6,955 nt of DNA from an uncultured Desulfuromonadales bacterium (GCA_945787295.1 CALZHQ010000135.1:1-6955); one strand, 5' to 3'. Numbered from the stretch's first letter, positions 1 through 6,955 are shown. A program made the numbers and translations. Notes: generated by a model not told the origin, from the sequence alone.

Positions 1-1219
<1,219 letters not shown>

Positions 1220-1312
1220 TTAAGAGAATCGTAATCTTATTTAGCAACAAAACGCGGAACGACAGAAACCAGTTTCAGGCCCCTGCCGAATTAATTCATA
1301 TGCCGATAAAGT

Positions 1313-1912
1313 CTATAGTTCACGACGCCCGGTGACAGCCTGCTGGACCGTGCCGGCATCAATATATTCCAGATCACTCCCGGAAGGGATCCCGTGCGCC
1401 AGACGCGTCACCTTCAATCCCCGTTCCTTGCAGAGTTTTGCCAGATACAGGGCCGTTGCCTCACCCTCGACAGTAAAATTGGTCGCCAGCAGAATCTCTT
1501 CGATCTGCTCCTGCTCGAGGCGCTGTAACAATTGTGGAACCTTCAGGTCATCCGGACCGATTCCGTCAAGCGGGGAGAGAGCCCCATGCAAGACATGATA
1601 CAAGCCACGGTAAGCACTGCTTCGTTCAATGGCCAACAGGTCCTGCGGTTCCTGAACGACACACAAGCGTTGCGACTCGCGGCCCGGGTCGCGGCAAATC
1701 TGACACAACTCCTCTTCGGCGACATGAAAACAGCGCTGACAGAATTTAACCTTGCGCTTCATGTCAAGCAATGCATCGGCCAGGGCCTCGACATCGCGAT
1801 CGGTTGTCCGTAGCAGGTGAAATGCCAAGCGAGCGGCGGTCTTGCCGCCGATCCCGGGTAACTTACTCAATTCAGAAACTAAACGAGCAAAAGACGGGAG
1901 CGAGCCTAGCAT
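1313..1912 (-). CDS. recR: Recombination mediator protein RecR
   Basis: The product is 199 residues, the normal length for RecR, which works with RecO/RecF to load RecA on SSB-coated single-stranded DNA at gaps. Domains in order are an N-terminal helix-hairpin-helix (LSKLPGIGGKTAARLAFHLL, about 15-34), a four-cysteine zinc finger (C58-x2-C61-x8-C70-x2-C73), a Toprim domain (about 81-175, ending near TRLAHGIPSGSDLEY) and a C-terminal GRREL tail. All family hallmarks are present and nothing is truncated. The ATG at 1912 has GGAG five nt upstream within a G-rich GGGGGAG, which supports this start. The gene stands 258 bp downstream of ybaB behind a strong terminator, so it probably has its own promoter, although I found no convincing -35/-10 pair. 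No terminator is obvious after it, so it may read through into nifJ. Confidence 0.96.
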   Translation of the reverse strand: MLGSLPSFARLVSELSKLPGIGGKTAARLAFHLLRTTDRDVEALADALLDMKRKVKFCQRCFHVAEEELCQICRDPGRESQRLCVVQEPQDLLAIERSSAYRGLYHVLHGALSPLDGIGPDDLKVPQLLQRLEQEQIEEILLATNFTVEGEATALYLAKLCKERGLKVTRLAHGIPSGSDLEYIDAGTVQQAVTGRREL

Positions 1913-1995
1913 GATTTCTCCCCCAAATCCAACATTTTAAAATGCCGTTCTATTTATTTAGTATCACTTAAAAAATAAAATTTCCCCAAAATGTT

Positions 1996-2040
1996 ATAGG
2001 GCCTTTTCTGGTCCATTGGTCTGACCAAAAAGAACCCTAT
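1996..2040. promoter_or_regulatory. 45-nt hairpin with palindromic operator-like core upstream of recR
   Basis: Two 18-nt arms (1996-2013 and 2023-2040) flank a 9-nt loop. Fifteen of 18 positions pair, counting one G-U: ATAGGG/CCCTAT outside, a T-run/A-run in the middle and TGGTC/GACCA inside. Overlapping the loop and 3' arm is a perfect palindrome, TTGGTC-T-GACCAA (2016-2028). Its TTGGT-n3-ACCAA shape resembles operators of the FadR subfamily of GntR regulators such as PdhR and LldR. The element lies in the recR upstream region. It is not followed by a T-run on either strand, so it is not a standard terminator. An operator, an RNA leader structure or a small dispersed repeat all remain possible. 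Confidence 0.45.
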
Positions 2041-2106
2041 CACGGCATAAGGAGAAATTTCAATCTTTTATCGTATACCGTATCCAGCAAATTGCCAGCG
2101 ATCGAT

Positions 2107-2147
2107 AAAAAAATCCCCACAGAGCGGGAACATAAAACTGCGGGGAT
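2107..2147 (-). terminator. Intrinsic terminator after ybaB
   Basis: On the minus strand a 10-bp stem (ATCCCCGCAG pairing with CTGTGGGGAT, one G-U) closes a 15-nt loop. It runs directly into seven T residues (2113-2107). It begins 24 nt after the ybaB stop codon, so it would end the ffs/dnaX/ybaB transcript. It isolates recR, which in many genomes is co-transcribed with ybaB. Confidence 0.88.
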
Positions 2148-2170
2148 CATAAACCTGTTGAAAAGTTCGC

Positions 2171-2485
2171 TTAAAACAGGCCGGGAATATTCATCCCGCC
2201 GGTGACCTTGCCCATCTCTTCCTGAATCATCTTCTGGCTCTGCTTGATCGCCTCATTGACTGCTGCCAGCACCAGATCCTGCAACATCTCCACATCCTCC
2301 GGGTCGACCACATCTTTCTCAATCTGCAGCGACAACAGCTCCTGCTTGCCGTTCACCCGCGCGGTCACCATCCCGCCGCCGGCGGTGGCTTCGATCTCTT
2401 TCTTTTCCAGCTCCTGCTGAACACGGGCCATCTTGGCCTGCATCTGCTGAGCTTGCTTCATGATATTGCCGAGTCCTTTTGCCAT
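2171..2485 (-). CDS. ybaB: YbaB/EbfC-family nucleoid-associated DNA-binding protein
   Basis: This is a 104-residue protein of the usual family length. YbaB/EbfC proteins are small dimeric cytoplasmic proteins that bind DNA and associate with the nucleoid; their exact role is unsettled. The N-terminus MAKGLGNIMKQAQQMQ starts a helical stretch (about 1-35). It is followed by a beta region with the family-typical ATAGGGMVTARVNGKQE (about 33-49) and an acidic helical segment; the C-terminus is MNIPGLF. I chose the ATG at 2485 because GGAGG lies 8 nt upstream. A TTG in the same frame at 2500 overlaps that site and is unlikely to be used. The gene follows dnaX by 45 bp and ends just before a strong terminator. 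The dnaX-ybaB pairing is widely conserved in bacteria and supports the assignment. Confidence 0.94.
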   Translation of the reverse strand: MAKGLGNIMKQAQQMQAKMARVQQELEKKEIEATAGGGMVTARVNGKQELLSLQIEKDVVDPEDVEMLQDLVLAAVNEAIKQSQKMIQEEMGKVTGGMNIPGLF

Positions 2486-2530
2486 TTTACATTCCTCCAA
2501 CCTGACTGGCCACTGCCAGCCGCTTATAAG

Positions 2531-4213
2531 TTAAACAAAGCCTTTATCAATCGGTTTAATTTCTTCGATCTTCCCGCCAAAGATCTCCAAGGCGGATTTG
2601 ACCATCGGGTGCTCAGCGGCATTCTCGCGTAATTTTTTCTGCCGATCGGTCTCCTGCTGTGCCCGTTCCTCATGCAAGGAGGGCGGAGCCTGGATTCCAT
2701 CTTTGACCTGTTCAACCTCGACCCGAATCTCTGCAGCGTAATATTCTGCCGCCAAATCTTCTATCGATTGCCGCATTTCAGCATCGGCCAAACTGAAAAA
2801 CTTTGCCGGCATGCCGATTTTTAACCGGGGCAGCTCCATCAACAGCAAGCTTGACTGCTCCAGCAAAGAGGAGATGCGCGGCCTCCGCCGTTCCTTGACA
2901 AAGTCGACCAGCCCCGCCCAGCTCTTGTCACCAACCGCAGCAGACGGAGCTTCAGACTTTTTTCCGTCCGGCTCCGGCGGCAAGGGCGGCGGCTCTTCCA
3001 CAGTCTGTGGAGCCGCGACCGGTGGCGCTGCTCTCGCCGGGGTCGGTGTCGGGGCAGGCATTCCGGATGCCAGGCGCCGCTCCAGAGCCTCAAGTTTTTT
3101 CACCAGCGTGGCAACATCAACCCCGCTCGGAAGACTCGCCAGCTTGACCAGCACCATCTCCAGGGTCAGGCGGGGATAATTCGAGATGGCCAGTTCCGCT
3201 TCGGCACGGATCAATGTGGCCAACAAACGCTGCAAATCATCCAGTTCAGCAGGAGCGGACAGGGTGCGCAGATCCTGCAGCTCTGATTCACTGAAATCGA
3301 GCAGACCAGCTGGCTGTTCAGCTACTTTTATAATCACCAGCGCCCGGACCAGTTCGACCAGTTGCTGACAAAACTGGCGGAAAGAATGGCCATGGTCATC
3401 GACCTTCTGGATCAACGCCAGGGCCTGGCGGGCATCACGCTCAATGAGCGCCTCGATCGTGTCGAGCAGTATCCGCCGACTCACCAACCCGAGTAACGCC
3501 TGCAGTTCAGCATCGGCCACCTGCTCGCCACAGAAGGCGATGACCTGATCAAGAGTCGACAGGGCATCCCGCATACTGCCGCCACCGTTACGGGCAATCA
3601 TCGCTAAGCCGACATCGGAGATCTGCACCTGCTCCTGATCGATGATATATTTCAGCCGTTCCTGAACCTGCAGCTGGCCGATCTTACGGAAATCGAAGCG
3701 CTGACAACGGGAGAGGATGGTTATCGGAATCTTATGCGGCTCGGTGGTGGCGAAGATAAACTTGGCGTGATCCGGTGGTTCTTCGAGGGTTTTCAGCAAG
3801 GCGTTGAATGCGTTGATCGAAAGCATGTGCACTTCATCGATGATGAAGATCTTGTAGCGGGAGTTCGACGGCAAGTAGCGGATATTCTCGCGCAACTCGC
3901 GGATATCATCGACCCCGGTGTTGGAGGCGCCATCGATCTCAAAGACATCGATGCCCTGACTGGCAGTGATTTCTACGCAGGAAGGACAGACGCCGCAGGG
4001 TTCAATGGTCGGGCCCTGCTGGCAATTGAGCGCTTTGGCAAAGATCCGCGCCGCCGAGGTTTTGCCAACCCCGCGGGCACCGGTAAAGAGGAACGCATGA
4101 TGAACCCGATCGGCAGAAATGGCATTTTTCAGGGTTTGGCTGACATGCTCCTGCCCGACCAGATCATCGAACAGTTGCGGGCGCCATTTACGAGCCAGAA
4201 CCAGATACGACAT
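2531..4213 (-). CDS. dnaX: DNA polymerase III subunits gamma and tau
   Basis: This 560-residue protein is the clamp-loader ATPase that opens the sliding clamp and organises the replisome. The sequence shows Walker A GARGVGKT (45-52), a zinc-binding cysteine set (C64, C73, C76, C79), Walker B FIIDEVHM (123-130), a sensor-1 region FATTEPHKIP (154-163) and the SRC arginine-finger motif (168-170). The collar domain follows, then a Pro/Ala-rich linker (about 380-430) and a tau-specific C-terminal region of about 130 residues, shorter than in E. coli. The ATG at 4213 has AGGGAG upstream and begins MSYLVLARKWRP, the usual DnaX start. An upstream in-frame ATG at 4291 would read into the SRP RNA gene and is rejected. 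A -1 frameshift cassette at codons 417-419 predicts a shorter gamma form. No separate promoter fits between ffs and dnaX. Confidence 0.97.
   Translation of the reverse strand: MSYLVLARKWRPQLFDDLVGQEHVSQTLKNAISADRVHHAFLFTGARGVGKTSAARIFAKALNCQQGPTIEPCGVCPSCVEITASQGIDVFEIDGASNTGVDDIRELRENIRYLPSNSRYKIFIIDEVHMLSINAFNALLKTLEEPPDHAKFIFATTEPHKIPITILSRCQRFDFRKIGQLQVQERLKYIIDQEQVQISDVGLAMIARNGGGSMRDALSTLDQVIAFCGEQVADAELQALLGLVSRRILLDTIEALIERDARQALALIQKVDDHGHSFRQFCQQLVELVRALVIIKVAEQPAGLLDFSESELQDLRTLSAPAELDDLQRLLATLIRAEAELAISNYPRLTLEMVLVKLASLPSGVDVATLVKKLEALERRLASGMPAPTPTPARAAPPVAAPQTVEEPPPLPPEPDGKKSEAPSAAVGDKSWAGLVDFVKERRRPRISSLLEQSSLLLMELPRLKIGMPAKFFSLADAEMRQSIEDLAAEYYAAEIRVEVEQVKDGIQAPPSLHEERAQQETDRQKKLRENAAEHPMVKSALEIFGGKIEEIKPIDKGFV
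2920..2975 (-). promoter_or_regulatory. Programmed -1 ribosomal frameshift cassette in dnaX
   Basis: The slippery heptamer A AAA AAG (2963-2957) lies in the correct phase at codons GGA AAA AAG (417-419). After a -1 slip the ribosome reads GTC then TGA (2954-2952), giving a 420-residue gamma protein ending Lys-Lys-Val. An SD-like GGAG (2975-2972) lies 8 nt upstream. A stem-loop starts 5 nt downstream: AGCTC/GAGCT plus GTC/GAC with a 13-nt loop (2951-2920). The architecture matches the E. coli dnaX cassette, which uses the same heptamer with an upstream SD-like element, a downstream hairpin and an almost immediate stop. Use in this organism is inferred, not shown. Confidence 0.8.
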
Positions 4214-4248
4214 GAAATCTCCCTGAAAAGGTGAAAAGGCGCAGAGAC

Positions 4249-4260
4249 AAAAATTGCCGG
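4249..4260 (-). terminator. Probable intrinsic terminator of the SRP RNA gene
   Basis: The closing stem of the SRP RNA (TTGCCGG at 4446-4440 pairing with CCGGCAA at 4260-4254) is followed directly by five T residues (4253-4249). The RNA's own terminal stem could thus serve as the terminator. The T-run is short and dnaX begins 35 nt further on without a visible promoter, so termination is probably partial. Confidence 0.45.
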
Positions 4261-4446
4261 CACAAGTGACAGCCAGGCACCCCCGCGGCACACGTCCAAA
4301 ACCGTTACCGCTGCTCCCTTCCGGGCCTGACGGGGTTCACGGATGTCCGTTGCGCGGGACAAAACCGTTACCGCTGCTCCCTTCCGGGCCTGACGGGGTT
4401 CACGGATGTCCGTTGCGCGGGACCCGGCTGTCACTTCTACCGGCAA
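4254..4446 (-). ncRNA. ffs: Signal recognition particle RNA (4.5S type) with duplicated core
   Basis: The SRP signature GUCAGG, GGAA tetraloop and AGCAG is present twice (tetraloop regions near 4386-4381 and 4323-4318), each inside a complete apical hairpin CCGUGAACC...GGUAACGG. SRP RNA binds Ffh and promotes its GTPase interaction with FtsY for co-translational membrane targeting. The outer stem is excellent: TTGCCGG/CCGGCAA (7 bp), a 4x4 internal loop, then AGTGACAGCC/GGCTGTCACT (10 bp, 4435-4426 with 4274-4265). It encloses both copies, so this is one transcript of about 193 nt rather than two genes. Without the extra 63-nt unit it would be about 130 nt, close to ordinary small bacterial SRP RNA. 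The 3' arm that completes the middle stem (GUGUGCCGCGGG) occurs once. The gene is directly upstream of dnaX, as scr is in Bacillus subtilis. Ends are estimated from the stem. Confidence 0.92.
4297..4423. repeat. Exact tandem duplication, 63-bp period, inside ffs
   Basis: The segment 4297-4360 recurs without a single mismatch at 4360-4423, a 63-bp period over 127 bp. The flanking bases differ at both ends. Each unit holds the 5' middle-stem strand plus the whole apical Ffh-binding hairpin. The period is a multiple of three, which produces a meaningless 21-residue repeat in open frames on both strands. Identity of the units points to a recent duplication, gene conversion, or an assembly error. 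Confidence 0.95.
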
Positions 4447-4461
4447 CGTTTACCGATATCG

Positions 4462-4491
4462 ATTATATATTATTTTTTCCGATGCTGCCGG
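4462..4491 (-). promoter_or_regulatory. Candidate promoter of ffs
   Basis: A perfect TATAAT (4467-4462) lies in an A/T-rich tract, 15 nt before the predicted 5' edge of the SRP RNA outer stem (4446). Transcription would start near 4455-4453. The -35 region is weak: with an 18-bp spacer it is CCGGCA (4491-4486), matching consensus at three positions. The upstream edge abuts the long palindrome. Confidence 0.5.
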
Positions 4492-4610
4492 GCCGATCAA
4501 AAATGCCCAGATGCTAGGCGCTCGAAATCACACCGAGTAAGGCGTACCTCTATGGTACGTCGTTGAGGTGGGATGAGAGCAACGCCGCAGATGGGCGTTT
4601 TTCATCGGCC
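4491..4610. repeat. 120-bp imperfect palindrome between tRNA-Ser and ffs
   Basis: The terminal 24-nt arms (4491-4514 and 4587-4610) match as inverted repeats at 20 of 24 positions. Pairing continues inward through GCTC/GAGC, ATC/GAT and CACC/GGTG to a central CGTACC-tctat-GGTACG hairpin (4543-4559). The whole element can therefore form one long stem or cruciform. Both strands present GCCCA...TGGGC followed by a TTTTT run, so it could stop transcription in either direction and probably terminates tRNA-Ser. It resembles dispersed intergenic hairpin repeats I associate with Geobacter-type and some gammaproteobacterial genomes, but that recollection needs a search. Confidence 0.75.
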
Positions 4611-4617
4611 TAAACTT

Positions 4618-4709
<92 letters not shown>

Positions 4710-4722
4710 GCAAGCTGGGTAC

Positions 4723-4750
4723 ATTACACTAACCAGCTGGAAGCTGTAAA
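4723..4750 (-). promoter_or_regulatory. Sigma70-type promoter for tRNA-Ser
   Basis: TTTACA (4750-4745, 5/6 to consensus) and TGTAAT (4728-4723, 5/6) are separated by 16 bp. The -10 box ends 13 nt before the tRNA 5' end, leaving a leader of about six nt. No terminator is evident between the upstream FlhB-like gene and this point, so some read-through from upstream is also possible. Confidence 0.75.
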
Positions 4751-4808
4751 GGGGATTTTTCCGGCCTAAATTCAAAGCGGAAGGACAACTAACCGAGGGG
4801 CAAAATGA

Positions 4809-5099
4809 TCAACTGTTGGCGGTCGCGTAGCGGCCGTTGAGGCGATAGATAAAGGCGAGAATTTCAGCAACAACCTGGAACAGTTCCGGCGGGATTTCTT
4901 CGCCGATCGGCACCCGGCCGAGCACTTCGAGCAGGTCCGGATCCTGAACGATATCGACTCCGGCAGCCTGCGCCGCCTCGATGATCCGTTTTGCAATCTC
5001 CCCCTGCCCGGTTGCGGTGACTTTTGGGGCCGAGCTGGATTCTTTGTCGTAGCGCAGTGCGACGGCCTGGATCGGTTTCTGTTTTGGAGTTTTATTCAT
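4809..5099 (-). CDS. FlhB C-terminal-domain-like protein (type III export switch family)
   Basis: This 96-residue protein matches only the cytoplasmic C-terminal domain of FlhB/YscU, the switch that changes substrate class in flagellar and type III export. The recognisable block is AVALRYD (13-19), then APKVTATGQGEIAKRI, AAGVDIVQDPDLLEVL and IGEEIPPELFQVVAEIL, ending in FIYRLNGRY. The four membrane helices of full FlhB are absent. The NPTH self-cleavage motif that precedes AVAL(R/K)YD in FlhB is replaced by KPIQ, so autocleavage is not expected. The ATG at 5099 has AGGA seven nt upstream and lies 2 nt after the stop of the FliK-like gene, implying coupled translation. Similar stand-alone domains are Helicobacter HP1575 (FlhX) and Bacillus YlqH. 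Whether this one serves flagella here cannot be told from the window. Confidence 0.88.
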   Translation of the reverse strand: MNKTPKQKPIQAVALRYDKESSSAPKVTATGQGEIAKRIIEAAQAAGVDIVQDPDLLEVLGRVPIGEEIPPELFQVVAEILAFIYRLNGRYATANS

Positions 5100-5101
5100 C
5101 G

Positions 5102-6955
5102 CTAAATCCTGTCATCCAGCAGACCAAGGGCATCAGGCAATACCCTATCCAGCAGTTGCACTGCCGGCATCTGGGCATCCGCAGAAAAGCTGATTCCCTG
5201 CAGCGGCACGGTTTCGATCGACTCCTCGAGCTCACCAGTATGATCCTGCAGGTAAGCCATCTTCTCCTTATCCTCACAGGCCATCCGCAGATGCAGCCCC
5301 TGTTGATCGTAAAGCATATCGACCCGCATATTCCCCAGAGCGGACAAGCGTAACGACATCGAAAGCCGCACAGGCTGTTCGGCGGTTTCGTCATCAGCCT
5401 GCTCCTGGAGATTCTCCATCAGCAGGTAACCTTCTTCGAGCTCGTTGAACGGCAACGGCAAAAACTGTACCTGCTCTTCCGCCAGACGCGCCTTGCAGAG
5501 CTGGAACATTTCCAAGCGCCGCAGCGGTTCTTCGGCCGCGGCCCCCAACTCTTTCTGCATCGACAGCAGACTCATTTTCAAGCTGGCCAGCGCGTCCTTC
5601 TTTTTTCCTTTCAGCAGTTCCGCTTCGAGATGAAAACCGAACAGTTGCGAAAGGAATCCAAGCTGTCCCCCTTCCGGTTGCTGCGGCCCCTGTTGCACCA
5701 ACTGAGTCAACTGACTAATGATCACTTCCAGACCGGGCAGTATCGGCTGCGTTGCCTGGGCCAGTTGCGGCAGCTGCTGCAGCTTATCGAGCAGCCCCTC
5801 CAGGCGCCCGAGTAGTTCCGGGGAGAGTTTTCCCGTTTGTCCCTGAGCCTGCCGGACCTCGGCGAGCAGTGTTTCCAGACCGGCGCTGATTTCTGCAGGG
5901 ACAACTGGCGCTGGCTGGGGTTGTGTCACCGGCGCTGCTGCCGGTACAGATGGCCGATAAACAGCGGCAGGCAGCTGTGAGTTATCAGGCCCTGAAGCTG
6001 GCTGACCCTGCGGTGCTTGGTTTGACTGGCCCTGCTGTGACGATGTTGCCAAGACCGCTTGACTCCCCGGTGTTCCCGGTGGCAGAGCGCTGCCTGAGGT
6101 GGTTGTTATGACCGGTGACGCCGCCGGCTGTACAGCAGGGGCCTGGCCCTGAGTGCGACCGGCCGCAGCGAGTTCTCTGCCACTCTGAACTTTCATATGC
6201 AGAATCAGTCGCTCTAACTCAACCGCAAATTGTGGTGGCAAACTTGGCTGCTGGCGCATCTGCCCCAACACGGCAAATAAATCATTAAACTGGGGAAGCT
6301 GCAGCTGCAGTTGAGGCAGACTCTGCGGCAAAGGTGCCAGCAGCTGGCGCGTCTCTGTCACCCAGACTTGCGGCAACGGTCGGCCATCCGCGGTCTGCAA
6401 CCGGGAAAGCTGGCCCTGTAAAGCACGCACCAATTGCGGCATGTTTTGCAGAGAAACAGAATTGTCGGCTTTATATAAAATGTGTGCTTGTTGTCCTTGG
6501 GGTGCAGGAGGAACCAATTCAGCGGCACGGTGACCATTGGCAACGGCAAGATAGAGTTGCTGCAGCTGAACCGGCAACTTTCCCAATCCGTTTTCCAGCG
6601 CTGCCGACACGCGGTCATCCGGGTGCAGTAACTGTTGCAACTGTTGATAAACCTGAGCCGTTGCCTGCGGCAGGTTCTGCGGCTGGGGATTCTGCCGTAA
6701 CTGATCGAGCAGTCGACTCCAATCGTAGGGCTGGGTCAGCAGCGGCAGCAGTTGACTGAGCCGACCTGCAAGCGGATCGTTGACAACCCGAAGTTCCAGC
6801 TGCGGATGGGTCTGCAGAACCTGCAGAGTCAGTTTTTGCCCAACCTGTAACTCGATATTACTCTGTGCCCGATACTGACGCTGATTCATCTCCAGCAAGG
6901 CCCGATCCAATCCCCCTTCGACCACAGTCGCTCGCACCATCTGCTCTGGCCGCAG
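5102..6955 (-). CDS. FliK-like hook-length-control-type protein (possibly cut at right edge)
   Basis: The frame is open from the right edge to a TAG at 5104-5102, 617 codons. The first ATG at 6940 lacks a clear ribosome-binding site and five more in-frame codons precede it, so the true start is probably outside. Counting from that ATG, an N-terminal part (about 1-255) is Gln/Leu-rich. A low-complexity Pro/Gln/Ala/Ser linker follows (about 258-350), then a helical region. The C-terminal segment at about 524-592 (VRLSMSLRLSALGNMRVDML and onward) resembles the FliK C-terminal domain (Flg_hook, PF02120). In flagella FliK measures hook length and triggers the FlhB substrate switch. The partner downstream is exactly an FlhB-C-like protein, which supports the reading. 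No signal peptide or membrane segment is visible. It may be a paralogue rather than the true FliK, so I give no symbol. Confidence 0.75.
   Translation of the reverse strand: MRPEQMVRATVVEGGLDRALLEMNQRQYRAQSNIELQVGQKLTLQVLQTHPQLELRVVNDPLAGRLSQLLPLLTQPYDWSRLLDQLRQNPQPQNLPQATAQVYQQLQQLLHPDDRVSAALENGLGKLPVQLQQLYLAVANGHRAAELVPPAPQGQQAHILYKADNSVSLQNMPQLVRALQGQLSRLQTADGRPLPQVWVTETRQLLAPLPQSLPQLQLQLPQFNDLFAVLGQMRQQPSLPPQFAVELERLILHMKVQSGRELAAAGRTQGQAPAVQPAASPVITTTSGSALPPGTPGSQAVLATSSQQGQSNQAPQGQPASGPDNSQLPAAVYRPSVPAAAPVTQPQPAPVVPAEISAGLETLLAEVRQAQGQTGKLSPELLGRLEGLLDKLQQLPQLAQATQPILPGLEVIISQLTQLVQQGPQQPEGGQLGFLSQLFGFHLEAELLKGKKKDALASLKMSLLSMQKELGAAAEEPLRRLEMFQLCKARLAEEQVQFLPLPFNELEEGYLLMENLQEQADDETAEQPVRLSMSLRLSALGNMRVDMLYDQQGLHLRMACEDKEKMAYLQDHTGELEESIETVPLQGISFSADAQMPAVQLLDRVLPDALGLLDDRI

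Noticed and set aside
2839..3093. 84-codon minus-strand frame overlapping the dnaX linker, considered as the frameshift product
   Set aside because: It is in the +1 frame relative to dnaX. The -1 slip on A AAA AAG reaches GTC TGA instead, so this frame is not the gamma tail.
3734..4234. Plus-strand open frame of 166 codons
   Set aside because: It is antisense to the conserved ATPase domain of dnaX and has no independent support.
4214..4291. Upstream ATG extending dnaX by 26 residues
   Set aside because: It would put coding sequence inside the SRP RNA 3' arm and terminator; the ATG at 4213 has a good ribosome-binding site and gives the family-typical N-terminus.
4297..4423. Tandem repeat as a possible CRISPR array
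   Set aside because: There are only two adjacent 63-bp units with no spacers, and each is a recognisable SRP RNA core.
4129..4517. Open frames on both strands with a 21-residue internal repeat
   Set aside because: They lie over the duplicated SRP RNA; the repeat arises because 63 is a multiple of three. Such frames over ffs are common false gene calls.
4733..4740. CCAGCTGG palindrome before tRNA-Ser as an operator
   Set aside because: It is a short palindrome within the promoter spacer, easily expected by chance, with no larger symmetric context.

Overview
The window looks like a core chromosomal region of an anaerobic Desulfuromonadales/Geobacterales-type bacterium (Desulfuromonas, Pelobacter or Geobacter relatives). 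This rests on gene order (tRNA-Ser, SRP RNA, dnaX, ybaB, recR, then a large single-chain pyruvate:ferredoxin oxidoreductase) and on the flagellar-switch-like gene pair upstream. The assignment is inferred from synteny and protein character, not from a database search. Every gene I can support reads on the minus strand, so transcription runs from the right edge to the left edge.

Layout in transcription order. Positions 6955-5102 hold a long FliK-like protein (its 5' end may lie outside the window). It is followed after 2 nt by a 96-residue FlhB C-terminal-domain-like protein (5099-4809). Next come a good sigma70-type promoter (4750-4723), tRNA-Ser(GGA) (4709-4622) and a 120-bp imperfect palindrome (4610-4491) that can fold almost end to end. 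A TATAAT box (4467-4462) precedes an SRP RNA gene (4446-4254). That gene carries an exact internal tandem duplication of 63 nt, so the predicted RNA has two complete SRP GGAA-loop hairpins within one outer stem. dnaX (4213-2531) follows 35 nt after the SRP RNA T-run and contains a textbook -1 frameshift cassette predicting tau (560 aa) and gamma (420 aa) products. ybaB (2485-2171) ends at a strong intrinsic terminator (2147-2107). A 258-bp gap holding a 45-nt hairpin with a TTGGTC-T-GACCAA core precedes recR (1912-1313). After a further 129 bp comes nifJ/por (1183 to beyond the left edge).

How the parts relate. dnaX, ybaB and recR are a replication/recombination group also found, with tRNA-Ser and SRP RNA, in Bacillus subtilis. 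Here the terminator splits dnaX-ybaB from recR. The metabolic gene nifJ lies downstream of recR and has a strong ribosome-binding site. The FliK-like/FlhB-C-like pair is a separate, translationally coupled unit.

The most unusual item is the duplicated SRP RNA core. Next are the dnaX frameshift cassette, the long palindrome between the tRNA and SRP genes, and the hairpin/operator-like element upstream of recR.
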